From Lachnospiraceae bacterium (GTDB lineage: Bacteria > Bacillota_A > Clostridia > Lachnospirales > Lachnospiraceae): 7,184 nt of DNA. The notes beneath the pieces were generated by a model, which saw nothing but the letters and a program-made list of their open reading frames with translations, did no database searches and was not told the origin of the DNA. The position numbers were made by a program, and so were the translations under genes. Below are positions 6,998 through 7,184 of the stretch, piece after piece (the first letter of the stretch is position 1; each line of letters begins with the position of its first letter). Location of the stretch: positions 1 through 7,184 of the forward strand of contig VSOD01000217.1 in assembly GCA_009774655.1 (NCBI GenBank). Direction: 5' to 3'.

Positions 6998-7042
6998 AAA
7001 AAGAATGACATTTTTTAACACTTAAAATGACATATTCTTTTT
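6998..7042. repeat. Nested direct and inverted repeats just upstream of truncated cas6
   Basis: AATGACAT occurs at 7004-7011 and again at 7026-7033, a 22-bp period (two helical turns). Between and overlapping them is the palindrome TTTTAA-CAC-TTAAAA (7013-7027), and the set is bracketed by AAAAAGAAT (6998-7006) and its inverted copy ATTCTTTTT (7034-7042). Such short repeats could be an operator, or the multiple transposase sites found near the ends of IS21-like elements. The latter would fit the apparent cas6 breakpoint close by at about 6980-6990. No transposase is visible in the window. Confidence 0.45.
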
Positions 7043-7058
7043 TTCTTGCAAAAAAGTA

Positions 7059-7181
7059 TGAGTTTTATATCCTTTTGAACTCTATTTCAATCCATTTTAA
7101 AAACGAATTAAATAATAAATTAATGTCTAGTCCAGAGTGGATCACGGACTCGACAGGTAAAATCACAGGATATAAAACTCA
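7059..7181. repeat. 15-bp perfect inverted repeat spanning 123 bp
   Basis: TGAGTTTTATATCCT (7059-7073) and AGGATATAAAACTCA (7167-7181) are exact inverted copies with 93 bp between them, an unlikely match by chance at this distance. Inside are a smaller AGTCC/GGACT hairpin on the minus strand (7130-7151) and a possible plus-strand promoter. On the minus strand the inner arm is followed by TACTTTTTT, so a long-looped terminator is one reading. Others are a tiny non-autonomous mobile element or an invertible segment. The right flank is cut by the window after 3 bp, so target-site duplication cannot be tested. Confidence 0.6.
7075..7103 (+). promoter_or_regulatory. Weak candidate promoter pointing right, inside the inverted repeat
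   Basis: TTGAAC (7075-7080) and TAAAAA (7098-7103) are separated by 17 bp, each matching the SigA consensus at 4 of 6 positions. It would drive the partial plus-strand reading frame at 7123. The sequence is A+T-rich, so the match is weak evidence. Confidence 0.2.
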
Positions 7182-7184
7182 AGG
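7123..7184 (+). CDS. Possible start of a plus-strand gene, cut by the window edge
   Basis: Reading from ATG at 7123-7125, the frame is open to the end and encodes MSSPEWITDSTGKITGYK and three more residues. The composition and the TDSTGKITGYKT pattern look like real protein, and recall short segments of phage or surface proteins of gut Clostridia (memory only). There is no recognisable ribosome binding site. The same frame is open upstream to an ATG at 7027, but that stretch is A+T-rich and looks non-coding. It might be the 5' end of a divergent gene, or an internal fragment of a gene joined to the cas locus by rearrangement. Only about 20 codons are visible, so no function is assigned. Confidence 0.3.
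   Translation, partial: MSSPEWITDSTGKITGYKTQ

Noticed and set aside
6981..7064. In-frame upstream extension of cas6
   Set aside because: The frame stays open for 28 codons to a stop at 7065-7067, but the residues show no Cas6 features and the DNA is A+T-rich with repeats, so it is more likely non-coding.
7082..7103. Sequence on the minus strand reading AATGGATTGAAATAG, partly like the 3' end of the CRISPR repeat (AATGGAATTTAAAG), considered as a CreA-type degenerate repeat of a CRISPR-regulated toxin-antitoxin RNA
   Set aside because: Only the AATGGA core matches without a gap, the stretch is A+T-rich, and no second degenerate repeat, spacer complementarity or small toxin gene was found.

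Overview
The window holds most of a type I-B CRISPR-Cas locus (Tneap/Cst-like variant), with every cas gene on the minus strand. The moderate A+T content, strong AGGAGG-type ribosome binding sites and protein flavour suggest a Firmicute, most likely a Clostridia/Lachnospiraceae-type gut bacterium. That placement is inference from general resemblance, not from a search.

Layout in the direction of cas transcription (right to left): about 200 bp of non-cas DNA (6981-7184) with a 15-bp inverted repeat and a possible partial plus-strand gene; a cas6 ORF that appears to lack its N-terminal third (6465-6980); cas8 (5066-6502); cas7 of the Cst2/DevR type (4157-5041); an enlarged cas5 (3021-4121); an intrinsic terminator and a dyad in the cas5-cas3 gap (2870-3020); a full-length HD/helicase cas3 (497-2869); a leader-like stretch without genes (188-496); and the leader-proximal end of a CRISPR array (three identical 30-bp repeats, 37- and 38-bp spacers) that runs off the left edge.

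How it works together: Cas8, Cas7 and Cas5 would build Cascade around a crRNA, and Cas3 would unwind and degrade the bound target. Cas6 should cut the array transcript at each repeat, but the piece encoded here keeps the glycine-rich RNA-binding C-terminus and lacks the part that carries the catalytic histidine in characterised Cas6 proteins. The adaptation genes cas4, cas1 and cas2, normally found between cas3 and the array in I-B loci, are absent. The locus therefore looks like an interference module that is either decaying or dependent on Cas6 and Cas1/2 supplied elsewhere.

I do not see a wholly new defence system. The points most worth following are the broken cas6 and the DNA at its breakpoint, the coiled-coil insertion in Cas5, and the signs that cas3 is transcribed separately from the Cascade genes.
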